DNA from: JAJYVT01 sp027339205
Lineage (GTDB): Bacteria; Actinomycetota; Acidimicrobiia; Acidimicrobiales; RAAP-2
Length of the DNA stretch: 64,000 nt
Assembly (NCBI GenBank): GCA_027339205.1
Contig: DAHWOV010000022.1
Span: 45,395-109,394 of the forward strand
Direction: 5' to 3'
Positions within the stretch are counted from its first letter, which is position 1. Each line of letters begins with the position of its first letter. Shown one piece after another: positions 1-9,089 of the stretch. A model generated the notes under the pieces. It had not been told where the DNA came from. It ran no database searches and saw nothing but the letters and a program-made list of their open reading frames with translations. The position numbers were made by a program, and so were the translations under genes.

Positions 1-2419
1 CCTGGAGCATGGGGTGAAGGAGGACCGCCTGGACGAGCACCGACTCGGCCGTCCTGCTCGAGACCATCGAGGGGACGTCGGCGAGCGGGAAGCTGTGCTG
101 GGGGCCGAGCGACAGGACGACCGTGTCGTCGTCGGCCGCGGCCTGCAGCTCGAAGTCGAACGTGACGCAGAAGCGCTTCCGAAGTGCGAGGCCAAGCGCG
201 CGGTTGACGCGTCCGCCGAACGGCGAGTGGACCACCAGCTGCATCCCCTCTGCGTCGTCGAAGAAGCGCTCGACGACGAGCCGTCGGTGCGTGGGCAGCG
301 TCCCGAGCGCGCTCCGTCCGGCCTCGAGGTAGCTCACGACCTGGTCCGCGACCGCGTCGGACACGCCCGCGGCCTCGATCACCGCATGCCGGGCCCCGGT
401 CCCGTCGCCACGGGCGAGGAGGACGTCGACCATCTCGCGCAGACGGCCCACCTCCTCGGAGAGCTCCGCCGTGCGGGCCGGAGCCTCGCCGAGCCAGAAC
501 GGGACCGTCGGGGCGGCGTCACCCGCGTCCGCGACGCGCACGGTGCCCACCTCGACCTGGCGGACGCGCCAGGAGTGCGTGCCGAGCAGGAAGACGTCGC
601 CGATGTTGGCTTCGACGGCGAAGTCCTCGTGGACCGAGCCGACCGTGACTCCCTCGGGATCGAGGACGACGCGGTAGTCGCCGGTCTCGGGGATCGCGCC
701 GCCCGCGGTGAGCGCAGTCAGCCGAGCGGACCGGCGCGGGCGGAGACGCCCGTGGACCGCGTCGTGGTGCAGGTACGCCCCCCGCCTCCCCCGTCCGGTG
801 ACGACTCCCCAGCTCACGAGCTCGACGACCCGATCGAATGTCGCCCGGTCCAACGCTGCGTACGGCGCGGCGGCACGCACCATCTCGAACAGCTCGTCCA
901 CGTCGCACTCGCCCGCGGCCGCCACCTCGGCGACCACCTGCTGGGCCAGCACGTCGAGCGGGGCCAGGGGCGGGACGAGCGCGTCGAGACGGCCGGCACG
1001 CACCGCGGCCAGGAGCGCGGTGCACTCGACCAGCTCGTCGCGGGTGAGCGGATAGAGGCGGCCTGCCGGGGTGCCCTCCACGCGGTGGTTGGCGCGCCCG
1101 ACGCGCTGGAGGAAGGTGCCGATCGCCCGTGGCGAGCCGATCTGGCAGACGAGCTCGACGGGACCGACGTCGATCCCGAGCTCGAGGGAGGCCGTGGCCA
1201 CCAGCGCGCGGAGCTGCCCCGCTCGCAGGCGCGCCTCGACCAGCCGCCGGCGCGCCGCGGAGAGGCTGCCATGGTGCGCGGCCACCTGGAGCCCTTCGCC
1301 TGCGACCGTGGACCACCCCTCGGGCCCGCCCGCCCCGGCACCCCCAGCACCCCCGGCACCCTCAGCACCCCCGGCGTCCTCAGCACCCCCGGCACCCCCG
1401 GCACCCCCGGCACCCCCGGCACCATCGACGCCCAAGTCGCCCCCGTCGCCCCCGTCCCACTCGGCGCCCCCGGCGGCGAGGCGCTCGGAGAGCTGGTGCG
1501 CGACTCGCTCGGCCATCTTGCGGGTGTTGACGAAGACGAGCGTGGTGCGATGCGCGCGGACGTGCGCCGCGATCGAGTCGAGCACGTCGTCGAACTGCTG
1601 GTGGCTCGCAACGGCCTCGAGCTCGGAGGCGGGGAGCGCGATGGCGACGTCCAGGTCGCGCGCGTGCCCGCAGTCGACGATCTCCGGCAGGGGACCGGCG
1701 GCGCCGGACAGGAGCCGCGCGACCGTCTCGAGCGGACGCTGCGTCGCCGAGAGACCGATGCGCTGCAGCCGTTGGCCGCACCCCTCACGCTCGACGAGGC
1801 GGCGCAGCCGCTCGAGGCTGAGGGCGAGGTGCGCCCCACGCTTGTCGCGGGCGAGCGTGTGGACCTCGTCGACGATCACCGTCCGCACGCCGCCCAGCAC
1901 CTGACGGGAGGACGCGGCGGTGAGCAGCAGGTACAGCGACTCGGGCGTCGTGACGAGCAGATCGGGCGGCGTGCGGCGGAGCTTCGAGCGCTCGGCTGCA
2001 GGGGTGTCGCCGGTCCGCACGGCGACCGTCAGCTGAGGGAGGTCGATGCCGAGCTCGGCTGCGGCCGCTCTCGTCCCCTCGAGGGGGAGCTGCAGGTTCT
2101 CGTGGACGTCCGCCGCCAGGGCCCGGAGCGGCGAGACGTAGACGACCTCGGGGCCGGGGTGCCCGGACCCCGCGAGCGGCGTGCCCCCCAGGCGCCTTCG
2201 GTAGGCCGCGTCGATCGCGACCATGAACCCGGTCAGCGTCTTGCCGGTGCCGGTGGGCGAGGCGACGAGGACGTCGGCCCCCGACCGGATGAGCGGCCAC
2301 GCCGCTGCCTGGGGCTCGGTCGGTCCGAGGGGGAAGCGCCTCAGGAACCAGCCCGCCAACGCGGGATGGAAGGCGTCCACCACCGGTGTCGGGTCAGGAG
2401 TGCGGAGGGGGGCGGTCAT
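1..2419 (-). CDS. lhr: Lhr-type DEAD/DEAH-box helicase (C-terminus beyond left edge)
   Basis: This is a superfamily 2 helicase of the Lhr group, thought to act in DNA repair. Reading from the ATG at 2419 gives one uninterrupted frame of about 806 residues to the window edge. Walker A SPTGTGKT lies at residues 54-61 and the DEVH box at 184-187, followed by motif III LSATQRP. The end of the visible part contains SLGPQHSFPL, typical of Lhr. A Gly/Ala low-complexity insert of roughly 30 residues (about 330-365), encoded by 9-bp CCCCGGCAC-type repeats at 1330-1424, sits between the two RecA-like domains and is not expected in the family. The start overlaps the stop of the upstream patatin gene (ATGA), so the two are probably co-transcribed. 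Actinobacterial Lhr proteins are often around 1500 residues, so much of the gene lies outside. Confidence 0.9.
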   Translation of the reverse strand, partial: MTAPLRTPDPTPVVDAFHPALAGWFLRRFPLGPTEPQAAAWPLIRSGADVLVASPTGTGKTLTGFMVAIDAAYRRRLGGTPLAGSGHPGPEVVYVSPLRALAADVHENLQLPLEGTRAAAAELGIDLPQLTVAVRTGDTPAAERSKLRRTPPDLLVTTPESLYLLLTAASSRQVLGGVRTVIVDEVHTLARDKRGAHLALSLERLRRLVEREGCGQRLQRIGLSATQRPLETVARLLSGAAGPLPEIVDCGHARDLDVAIALPASELEAVASHQQFDDVLDSIAAHVRAHRTTLVFVNTRKMAERVAHQLSERLAAGGAEWDGGDGGDLGVDGAGGAGGAGGAGGAEDAGGAEGAGGAGGAGAGGPEGWSTVAGEGLQVAAHHGSLSAARRRLVEARLRAGQLRALVATASLELGIDVGPVELVCQIGSPRAIGTFLQRVGRANHRVEGTPAGRLYPLTRDELVECTALLAAVRAGRLDALVPPLAPLDVLAQQVVAEVAAAGECDVDELFEMVRAAAPYAALDRATFDRVVELVSWGVVTGRGRRGAYLHHDAVHGRLRPRRSARLTALTAGGAIPETGDYRVVLDPEGVTVGSVHEDFAVEANIGDVFLLGTHSWRVRQVEVGTVRVADAGDAAPTVPFWLGEAPARTAELSEEVGRLREMVDVLLARGDGTGARHAVIEAAGVSDAVADQVVSYLEAGRSALGTLPTHRRLVVERFFDDAEGMQLVVHSPFGGRVNRALGLALRKRFCVTFDFELQAAADDDTVVLSLGPQHSFPLADVPSMVSSRTAESVLVQAVLLHPMLQ

Positions 2420-3465
2420 GTGCTCGCAATTCCACCAGCCGGGTGTGACCGCCGCTCGCGCGACGGCGTTCGGCGCAGGCGGGGCCGGGCCACCTGGTGG
2501 CGCAACGGCTCCGCGTGCCCTGTCCCGTCCGGCCGGTCCCGCGCCGCCGCGTCGATGCCGCTGTCGAGGACCGCGGCCACCTCCTCGCGGCCTGCGTCGA
2601 TGAGCTCGGCCGTCCCCGAGAAGTCCCGGTAGTCGGACGAGGGATCCCCGCCGCCGCTGAAGACCGTCACCTCGACGCCCTCGGGGACCATCGCGAGCTC
2701 GCGGGCGAAGCGGGCCTGGACCGCGATGAACAAGCCGGTCAGCACCGCCTCGACGGGCCGGCGTGCAGGCCGGGGCCGGTAGTGGAGCGGTCCGCACAGG
2801 AGCACGTACACCCGCGTCGCACCCGCGTCGACGGCCCGGCTGATCGGCACGTTGTCCACGACGCCGCCGTCGATGAGCAGCTCGTCGCCGATCCGGACCG
2901 GAGGGAACATCGCAGGGATCGCCGCCGACGCGAGGATGGCCTCGACGGCCGGCCCTTCGGAGAGCCAGCGCTCCCGGCCGTCGTGGAGCGAGGTCGCCAC
3001 GACCTCGATCTCGACGGCGGCGTCCTCGAGCCGCTCGAAGCGGAGCCCCTCTTCGAGGATGCGGCGGAGCCCCGTGTTGGCATGGACCGCCGGCCGCTGC
3101 TGGAAGAACGTCCACGGGCCTTGCGCCCGGGTCCTGGGGAAGACCCTGTCACCGGAGAGGGAGCGCCAGATGCGTTGGAGGTGCTCCATGCCGGCCGGCG
3201 TGGGCTCTCCCGCGTACGCTGCCGCGTTGACGGCGCCGACCGACGCGCCGTAGACGCAGTCCGCTCGGATCCCACGCGCGACGAGCTCGGTCAGCATCCC
3301 CACCTGGACCGCCCCACGGCTCCCGCCGCCGGCGAGCACGAACGCGGTGCGGGGGGGCCCCGGGTCGCGGGGCCTGAGCCGGCGACGGGCGAACCGGTCC
3401 CACCACATCTCGGTCTCACGCCGGGGGCGCCGGGGGGCGCCACCGTCATCGAGCCGGTCGCTCAC
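2416..3465 (-). CDS. Patatin-like phospholipase (RssA-type)
   Basis: A serine lipid acyl hydrolase of the patatin/RssA group. The oxyanion loop GGGSRG is at residues 46-51, the nucleophile elbow GASVG at 73-77 (Ser75), and the catalytic Asp199 is in DGG (199-201), so the Ser-Asp dyad is intact. I chose the GTG at 3465 because it overlaps the stop of the upstream small membrane protein (GTGA), which suggests translational coupling. An ATG at 3408 is an alternative that would remove 19 basic residues. The product is 349 residues with no signal peptide, so it is probably cytosolic or membrane-associated. The Arg-rich C-terminal tail after about residue 320 is low complexity. The physiological lipid substrate is unknown. 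Confidence 0.85.
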   Translation of the reverse strand: MSDRLDDGGAPRRPRRETEMWWDRFARRRLRPRDPGPPRTAFVLAGGGSRGAVQVGMLTELVARGIRADCVYGASVGAVNAAAYAGEPTPAGMEHLQRIWRSLSGDRVFPRTRAQGPWTFFQQRPAVHANTGLRRILEEGLRFERLEDAAVEIEVVATSLHDGRERWLSEGPAVEAILASAAIPAMFPPVRIGDELLIDGGVVDNVPISRAVDAGATRVYVLLCGPLHYRPRPARRPVEAVLTGLFIAVQARFARELAMVPEGVEVTVFSGGGDPSSDYRDFSGTAELIDAGREEVAAVLDSGIDAAARDRPDGTGHAEPLRHQVARPRLRRTPSRERRSHPAGGIAST

Positions 3466-3779
3466 CCTTCCCGGCCCCGGTCCGGCCCGCCGTCGTCCGC
3501 GCGACGGCGCCGGGCCCGGGGAGAAGAGGGCGCCGACCCGCCACGCCCGGTCGAAGAGTGCCGAGGCGCGCGGCCGTTCCCCTCGGCGCCGGCGTGCGCC
3601 GCTCCGTCGTGCTCGGCGACGGTCCTGCGGCGCAGCCACTCCGCCCTGCCAGCCCGGTCGCGGCGCACCGCCCAACGCAGCGTCACGACCGCCAGCACCA
3701 CCAACGCCGCGACGAACACGGCGAACACGGCGTAGAAGGCGGCGTCGCTCGTACGGGCTGCGGCGAGCACCACGCCCAT
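3462..3779 (-). CDS. Small single-span membrane protein, unknown function
   Basis: I do not recognise this family. The 105-residue product from the ATG at 3779 has one hydrophobic segment (about residues 14-35) followed by a long Arg-rich, probably cytoplasmic tail. Its stop overlaps the GTG of the patatin-like gene, so the two are likely translated together. In-frame GTG codons further upstream would add a second Val/Ala/Gly stretch encoded by the tandem repeats at 3780-3880; whether that part is translated cannot be decided from sequence. The layout small membrane protein, patatin, Lhr on one strand suggests a single operon. Confidence 0.55.
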   Translation of the reverse strand: MGVVLAAARTSDAAFYAVFAVFVAALVVLAVVTLRWAVRRDRAGRAEWLRRRTVAEHDGAAHAGAEGNGRAPRHSSTGRGGSAPSSPRARRRRADDGGPDRGREG

Positions 3780-3945
3780 GAGGCCCGCGCCTCCAGCGCC
3801 TGCGACTCCGGCGCCCGCGCCTCCAGCGCCTGCGACTCCGGCGCCCGCTGCTGCGACGACCACTGCTGCGACGACCACTGCTGGGAGGCTAGGGCCTCCG
3901 CAGCGGGCGACGCTGCGAGTCACACCCCCCGGGCAACCTGGTGAC
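3780..3945. repeat. Divergent intergenic region with tandem repeats and a palindrome
   Basis: The gap between the two divergent genes holds two near-perfect copies of a 30-bp unit beginning GCGCCTCCAGCGCCTG (about 3784-3845), two copies of a 15-bp unit CTGCTGCGACGACCA (3848-3880), and a palindrome at 3884-3899 (GGAGGC, TAGG, GCCTCC). The repeats keep an open frame on the minus strand that could extend the small membrane protein. No convincing -35/-10 pair was found. Confidence 0.6.
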
Positions 3946-4845
3946 GTGACCGTCGCACCCGCCCCTCCCCGTCCATCGGCACCGACGGGCGCGAGCCGAG
4001 CAGGTGCGAGCGGCGCCGGCGCGCCGGATCTCCTCGGTCTCCTTCGCTCCCGGAGGACCGCTCGGCCGCCCGTCGATCCGGGACTGGCGGGCGGCCTCCG
4101 AGCGTGGCTCGAGGACGGTGCCGCGAGCCCCGTCCTGGTCGGGCGCAACCCGCTCGCGAGCGGCGCGCGGCGCGCGGGTGCTGAGCGGCGCGATCGGGTC
4201 GGGACGCCTGGCGCCCCGCTGGTCGTGCTCGACGGTGTCCGCGCCGCTCGAGCGGCAGCGGGGCGCGGCGCAAGCGTCGCGGACCTCCGAGCGTCGCTCG
4301 TCACGACGGCGTTCCGGTTGGTGGTCACCGGCTGCGCGCTGGACCAGCCGTTCGAAGACGCGCTGTGCGCGATCTCGGTCACCGCCCGCGGGCCCGAGAC
4401 CCTCGACGCGCTCGGTCGGCTCCCTGCGCGCGAGCGGTCCGCGCTCCGCTCGTTCGTGCAAGAGCGGGCCGCCGCGATCGCCGCGCAGTGGCGCCCGGTT
4501 CCCCCGGCGTGGCTGCCCAGGACCGGCGAGCAGATCCGCGTCCCGCTGGCCGGCGGCGCCGTCATGCTCAGCGCGGCCGCCGACCTCGTGCTCGGCCGGC
4601 CCTCGGACAAGACGTCGTCGGTCTGCCTCGTCCGGCTTCACGAGAAGCGAAGCGGGGATGCCACCGAGGCGGCGCGCCGGACGCGACGGGCGCTTGCGCT
4701 CGTCGAGACGCTCCGCAGTGGTGCGCCACCGTGGCGCGTCGCCACCTACGACCCCGGTGCGCGACACCTCCTCGTCGAGGACGTCGACGAGGAGCTCATC
4801 GCCGCCGCCGTGCACGACGTGCTTCGAGCGATGGAGGACCGGTGA
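3946..4845 (+). CDS. Uncharacterised protein, first of a coupled pair upstream of typA
   Basis: Function not recognised. The GTG at 3946 gives 299 residues; the open frame runs further upstream only through Ala/Pro repeats, so I do not use the earlier ATG at 3778. The C-terminal half has mixed alpha/beta character, with ADLVLG followed by a strand ending VRLHEK. That spacing is weakly reminiscent of a PD-(D/E)XK nuclease core, but the match is too loose to assign. The stop overlaps the GTG of the next gene, so the pair is translationally coupled and probably functions together. Confidence 0.65.
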   Translation: MTVAPAPPRPSAPTGASRAGASGAGAPDLLGLLRSRRTARPPVDPGLAGGLRAWLEDGAASPVLVGRNPLASGARRAGAERRDRVGTPGAPLVVLDGVRAARAAAGRGASVADLRASLVTTAFRLVVTGCALDQPFEDALCAISVTARGPETLDALGRLPARERSALRSFVQERAAAIAAQWRPVPPAWLPRTGEQIRVPLAGGAVMLSAAADLVLGRPSDKTSSVCLVRLHEKRSGDATEAARRTRRALALVETLRSGAPPWRVATYDPGARHLLVEDVDEELIAAAVHDVLRAMEDR

Positions 4846-6047
4846 ACGAGGGACCTCGGGGTGCGGCGCCCCACCCGGTAGGTCCGAGCGGTCCGAGGCG
4901 CCCGAGCGGTCCGAGGGGCCCGAGCGGTCCGAGCGGTCGGCGCGCGGCGCCCCTGCTCCCCGCGGCGACGCCGGTCGAGCGTCTGCCGCGATCCTCGGCG
5001 CTCACCGACGCCCTGCTCGGCGTCGGAGGTGAGCCCGGGGGCGGAGGAGGCCGATTGGACGGCCACGCGCTGGTCGCCGTGCGCGAGCATCTCGAGCGCG
5101 GGCTGGCTCGAGTCGCGGCGTGCTCGGCGGGGGCCGCCTACGACGGCCGGAGGCCGGGCACCCCCGAGGCGCGCCTCGTCCGCATCGGCCATTTCCAGGT
5201 GGCACAGGCGCTCAACGGGCGCTCCCCCCGGGACGCCCGGCCGCCTGGGCCCGGCGGGAGGGCGGGCGCCTTCCGTTGGACCGCCCGCACGGCACGCCGC
5301 AGCGTCGGTCTCGCTGCCCTGCGTGCGGGTCTCGACGGGCGAGCGCCGTCGCCGGCCGAGGCGGTCGCGCTCGTGCTCTCGGACCCCGGCGGGCCCTTCG
5401 GCGTCGGGCGCGCCGGTCCGGGGTCCTGCGCGGAGTGGATCGGGGCGCTCCCTCCACCTGCCCGTGCCTTGGTCGCCGCCGAGGCGACCGCATGGACGAC
5501 CAGGCTCTGGACCGGCGTCGACTGGGGCCGCGTCGACGCCGGAGGTCTCGACGTCGGCGGGCCCGAAAGGTGGTGGCGGTGGAGGAGCGGCCCGACGACC
5601 CCGACGACCCCGACGACCCCGACGGGGAGCGCCATGCCGGCGGTGCGCAACGGCCCGGATCCCTGGGAGGTCGCCCTGCGAGGACGCGCCGACGTGCGGG
5701 CTGCCCCTGCGCCCCGGAGCCAGTGGCCGTCGACGGGTGCGCACCTGATCGTGCTCGACGGGGAGCCCGCCGCCGGCACGCGCCAGGCGCTCCTTCTCAG
5801 CGCGCTGGTCGCTGCGCTCTCGGCCGCGGGCTCGGCCGCGGGCTCGGCCACGGGCTCGGCCACGCGCTCGGCGAGCCTCGCTGCTGCGGTGCCCGGGAGG
5901 GTCGTCGGCTGGTGGCCGGACTGCGGAAAGGCGTGGGTCCTGCCGGTCGACCAGGGCACGCTCGCCGCCGCGTCGGACGCGGTCGTCGCCACGCTGGGCA
6001 TGTGGCTCGGGGCGGGCGCGCCCGGAGAGGCGGGCTGCGGCCAGTAG
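4842..6047 (+). CDS. Uncharacterised protein with three low-complexity inserts
   Basis: Function not recognised. The product has 401 residues from the GTG at 4842, which overlaps the stop of the preceding gene. Three repeat-derived stretches break it up: a Pro-Ser-Gly-Pro region near residues 12-30, a Thr-Thr-Pro run near 252-262 (9-bp units at 5595-5627), and an Ala-Gly-Ser run near 327-345 (12-bp units at 5823-5870). The segments between look globular, for example VRIGHFQVAQALNGR and ending near VVGWWPDCGKAWVLPV. It may be the partner of the upstream gene in a two-subunit system. Its TAG stop is part of the TAGCGT box just before typA. Confidence 0.65.
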   Translation: MNEGPRGAAPHPVGPSGPRRPSGPRGPSGPSGRRAAPLLPAATPVERLPRSSALTDALLGVGGEPGGGGGRLDGHALVAVREHLERGLARVAACSAGAAYDGRRPGTPEARLVRIGHFQVAQALNGRSPRDARPPGPGGRAGAFRWTARTARRSVGLAALRAGLDGRAPSPAEAVALVLSDPGGPFGVGRAGPGSCAEWIGALPPPARALVAAEATAWTTRLWTGVDWGRVDAGGLDVGGPERWWRWRSGPTTPTTPTTPTGSAMPAVRNGPDPWEVALRGRADVRAAPAPRSQWPSTGAHLIVLDGEPAAGTRQALLLSALVAALSAAGSAAGSATGSATRSASLAAAVPGRVVGWWPDCGKAWVLPVDQGTLAAASDAVVATLGMWLGAGAPGEAGCGQ

Positions 6048-6060
6048 CGTGGCACGGCTC

Positions 6061-7905
6061 ATGCAGGCGAGGAAGGACATCCGCAACGTGGCGATCGTGG
6101 CCCACGTCGACCACGGCAAGACCACGCTCGTCGACGCGATGCTCCGCCAGACGGGCGCGTTCGGCGCGCGCCAGGAGATCGTCGACCGGGTCCTGGACTC
6201 GGGTGATCTCGAGCGCGAGAAGGGCATCACGATCCTCGCGAAGAACACCGCCGTCCGGTATGGATCGGTGAAGATCAACATCGTCGACACCCCCGGGCAC
6301 GCCGACTTCGGCGGTGAGGTCGAGCGTGGCCTCACGATGGTTGATGGGGTCCTCCTGCTGGTCGACGCCTCCGAGGGGCCCCTCCCCCAGACCCGCTTCG
6401 TGCTGCGCAAGGCGCTCGAGGCCCGCCTCCCCGTGGTGCTGGTCGTGAACAAGGTGGACCGCCCCGACGCCCGGATCGACGAGGTGGTGCACGAGGTCGA
6501 GGAGCTCTTCTTGGACCTCGACGCGGACGAGGACCAGATCGGCTTCCCGATCCTCTACGCCAATGCCCGCGCAGGCTGGGCGACCACCCGGCGGGGCGCG
6601 CAGGGCGTGGACCTCCGTCCGCTCTTCGACGCGATCGTCGAGCACGTCCCCGCGCCCGTGTATGACCCGGACGCACCGCTGCAGGCTCTCGTCTGCAACC
6701 TCGACGCCTCGCCGTACGTCGGTCGTCTGGCGATCTGCCGGATCCACCACGGGACGCTCCGGCGAGGCGCCGTGGTGGCCTGGTGCCGGCTCGACGGGAC
6801 CGTGGAGCGCGTGAAGGCGACCGAGCTCTACGTCACCGACGCGCTCGAGCGCGTCCCGGCCGAGGAGGCCGGCCCGGGGGAGATCGTCGCGATGGCAGGG
6901 ATCCCGGAGGTGACCATCGGAGAGACGATCGCCGACGCGGACGACCCCCGCCCGCTCCCGGCGATCACGGTCGACGAGCCCAGCCTCACGATGACGATCG
7001 GGATCAACACCTCGCCGCTCGCGGGCGCCGACGGCGGCACGAAGCTCACGGCGCGCTTGGTGAAGGGGAGGCTCGACGCCGAGCTGGTGGGCAACGTGTC
7101 ACTGCGCGTCGCGCCGACCGCCCGCCCCGACGCGTGGGAGGTGCACGGCCGCGGGGAGCTGCAGCTCGCCGTCCTCGTCGAGACCATGCGCCGTGAGGGA
7201 TTCGAGCTCACGGTCGGCAAGCCGCAGGTCGTGACGAAGGACATCGACGGCGTGCGATCCGAGCCGATGGAGCGGGTGGCCGTCGACGTCCCCGAGGAGT
7301 ACGTCGGCGTCGTCACCCAGCTGCTCGCGCTGCGGAGGGGGACGATGCTCCACCTGGTCAATCACGGGACCGGATGGGTCCGTCTCGACTACCGCGTGCC
7401 CGCCCGCGGACTCGTCGGCTTCCGCACGGAGTTCCTGACCGAGACGCGGGGCACCGGATTGCTCCATCACGTCTTCGACGGTTGGGCGCCGTGGCAGGGC
7501 GAGCTGCGGACCCGCCGCAACGGATCGATGGTCGCCGACCGTCGAGGCTCGACGACGACCTTCGCGCTGATGAACCTCCAAGAGCGCGGCGCCCTCCTGG
7601 TCGGGCCCGCGGCCGAGGTCTACGAAGGCATGATCGTCGGCGAGAGCGCGCGTGCCGACGACATGGACGTCAACCCGACCAAGGAGAAGAAGCTGACGAA
7701 CATGCGCTCCTCCACCGCAGAGGAGCTCGAGCGGCTCACCCCGCCGATGACCCTCTCGCTCGAGCAGGCGCTCGAGTTCATCGCCGAGGACGAGTGCGTC
7801 GAGGTGACGCCGAGGACGATACGTCTGCGCAAGGTCGCGCTCGAGGCGTCCGTCCGCGGCCGGCTCCGCGGCCGCGGACGGTCAGGGCACGGCCAGGCAC
7901 CCTGA
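6061..7905 (+). CDS. typA: Ribosome-associated GTPase TypA/BipA
   Basis: A translational GTPase that binds the ribosome and supports 50S assembly and stress growth. The G1 motif AHVDHGKTT, switch II DTPGH and G4 NKVD are all present, followed by EF-G-like domains and the BipA C-terminal region. Length (614 residues from ATG 6061) is normal for the family. The N-terminus from this ATG (MQARKDIRNVAIVAHVDHG) matches the usual TypA start; a GTG at 6049 would add four residues. There is no Shine-Dalgarno sequence, and a TAGCGT box lies 10 nt upstream at 6045-6050, so transcription may start very near the ATG. Confidence 0.95.
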   Translation: MQARKDIRNVAIVAHVDHGKTTLVDAMLRQTGAFGARQEIVDRVLDSGDLEREKGITILAKNTAVRYGSVKINIVDTPGHADFGGEVERGLTMVDGVLLLVDASEGPLPQTRFVLRKALEARLPVVLVVNKVDRPDARIDEVVHEVEELFLDLDADEDQIGFPILYANARAGWATTRRGAQGVDLRPLFDAIVEHVPAPVYDPDAPLQALVCNLDASPYVGRLAICRIHHGTLRRGAVVAWCRLDGTVERVKATELYVTDALERVPAEEAGPGEIVAMAGIPEVTIGETIADADDPRPLPAITVDEPSLTMTIGINTSPLAGADGGTKLTARLVKGRLDAELVGNVSLRVAPTARPDAWEVHGRGELQLAVLVETMRREGFELTVGKPQVVTKDIDGVRSEPMERVAVDVPEEYVGVVTQLLALRRGTMLHLVNHGTGWVRLDYRVPARGLVGFRTEFLTETRGTGLLHHVFDGWAPWQGELRTRRNGSMVADRRGSTTTFALMNLQERGALLVGPAAEVYEGMIVGESARADDMDVNPTKEKKLTNMRSSTAEELERLTPPMTLSLEQALEFIAEDECVEVTPRTIRLRKVALEASVRGRLRGRGRSGHGQAP

Positions 7906-7949
7906 GCGCGCCGCGGTAGCCTCCGTGCTGCGCCGGCGGAAGCGCCCCG

Positions 7950-8034
7950 GGAGGGATGGCAGAGCGGACGAATGCGCGGCTCTTGAAAAGCCGTGGGGCT
8001 CCGGTCCCCGTGGGTTCGAATCCCACTCCCTCCG
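7950..8034 (+). tRNA. tRNA-Ser (UGA)
   Basis: The acceptor stem GGAGGGA (7950-7956) pairs with TCCCTCC (8027-8033) and the discriminator is G. The anticodon loop CTTGAAA gives anticodon TGA at 7984-7986. A long variable arm and canonical T-loop TTCGAAT are present. CCA is not encoded. It lies between typA and tadA. Confidence 0.97.
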
Positions 8035-8102
8035 CCGTGTGCCCGACGATCCCTGACCACCCCGTGCCCGACGATCCTGCAGCCGCGGGTGGCGCCGCGG
8101 CC

Positions 8103-8552
8103 GTGACCGACCACCAGGCGATGGGTGAGGCGCTCGACGAGGCGCGCGCCGCGCTGGAGCACGGCGACGTTCCCGTCGGCGCGATCGCGATCGTGGGCGG
8201 CGAGGTCGTGGCCCGAGCGCACAACGAGCGCGAGCGCCGCGCCGACCCCACGGCGCATGCCGAGCTGCTGGCACTGCGCGCAGCGGCTGAGGTCCTCGGC
8301 TCGTGGCGGCTCGGCGCGGTGACGATGGTGGTCACCCTCGAGCCCTGCCCCATGTGCGCCGGCGGACTGGTCGCCGCAAGGGTCGGCCGTCTCGTCTTCG
8401 GCGCGCCCGACCCGCTCGCCGGTGCGTGCGGCACCCTCTACAACATGTGCGCCGACCCACGGCTGAACCACGAGCTTCCCGTGAGACGAGGGGTGCGCGC
8501 GGACGAGGCGGCGTCGCTGCTCCGACAGTTCTTCGCCGCCAGGCGAGCCTGA
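8103..8552 (+). CDS. tadA: tRNA-specific adenosine deaminase TadA
   Basis: This enzyme deaminates A34 to inosine in tRNA-Arg(ACG), allowing it to read CGU, CGC and CGA. The zinc site is complete: HAE at 52-54 supplies the His ligand and the catalytic Glu, and PCPMC at 81-85 supplies Cys82 and Cys85. The 149-residue length from the GTG at 8103 is typical. The open frame continues upstream into the tRNA-Ser gene, which cannot be coding. The tRNA-Arg(ACG) substrate gene is in this same window at 42004-42077. The gene sits between two tRNA-Ser genes, so it may share transcripts with them. Confidence 0.93.
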   Translation: MTDHQAMGEALDEARAALEHGDVPVGAIAIVGGEVVARAHNERERRADPTAHAELLALRAAAEVLGSWRLGAVTMVVTLEPCPMCAGGLVAARVGRLVFGAPDPLAGACGTLYNMCADPRLNHELPVRRGVRADEAASLLRQFFAARRA

Positions 8553-8608
8553 ACGGGACCGCCCCCAGGCGTCCCGTGCCTCTCGGGGGAGCCGGTAACC
8601 TCTGCGCC

Positions 8609-8694
8609 GGAGGCGTGCGAGAGCGGCCGAATCGGACGGTCTCGAAAACCGTTGTACCCCCTGGGTACCGTGGGTTCAAATCCCACCGCCTCCG
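8609..8694 (+). tRNA. tRNA-Ser (CGA)
   Basis: The acceptor stem GGAGGCG (8609-8615) pairs with CGCCTCC (8687-8693). The anticodon loop CTCGAAA gives CGA at 8643-8645. A long variable arm and T-loop TTCAAAT are present. CCA is not encoded. It reads UCG codons. Confidence 0.97.
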
Positions 8695-9089
8695 CTCGTG
8701 CCAGCGCACGGGGTGCGCCGACGGGCCGCGCCCGGCGCGGGCCCGCCGTGGGCGCGGCCGGCTTTCAGAACCTGCCCTGTCCCACGCAGCCTGAGAACGA
8801 CCGACCGGCCCGTCCTGGTACGCTCGTTGCGCCGGCCGAACGGGCCGGTTGCCGGCAAGGGGCCGGCGGGGTCTCGTTCGGGTTCCTGTTCGAGTGGGCC
8901 TTTCGACGTGACAGGAGCTCGGCTCGGCACCGCTTTGCGGCTGGGGCCGCTCGGGCGCACCGCCATCGCGGACGACGCGACCGGAGGAGCCGCCTGTCAC
9001 GGCGAAGGCTGCACGCCGTCAGGCCCGGCACCCCCAGCACCCGGGCAACCAACTGCACAGCGGTGCAGAGAATGAGAAAGAGAAGCAAC
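8695..9089 (+). other. Long non-coding stretch, probable 5' leader of the cold-shock gene
   Basis: No gene is recognised in these 395 bp. A possible extended -10 (TGGTACGCT, near 8816-8824) is followed by GGCCGG-rich inverted segments (about 8831-8875) able to form hairpins. A compact hairpin CTGCAC-AGCG-GTGCAG (9053-9068) lies just upstream of the purine-rich ribosome-binding region. Long structured leaders are typical of cold-shock protein genes, which supports this reading, but the transcription start is inferred. Confidence 0.45.

Noticed and set aside
14..2632. Long plus-strand open frame of about 870 codons over the helicase region
   Set aside because: It is antisense to the continuous Lhr frame on the minus strand, which has Walker A, DEVH and motif III. 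Its own product is Arg/Asp/Gly-rich with no domain.
7956..8102. Earlier start for tadA inside the tRNA-Ser gene
   Set aside because: The frame passes through the tRNA. The TadA family start fits the GTG at 8103.
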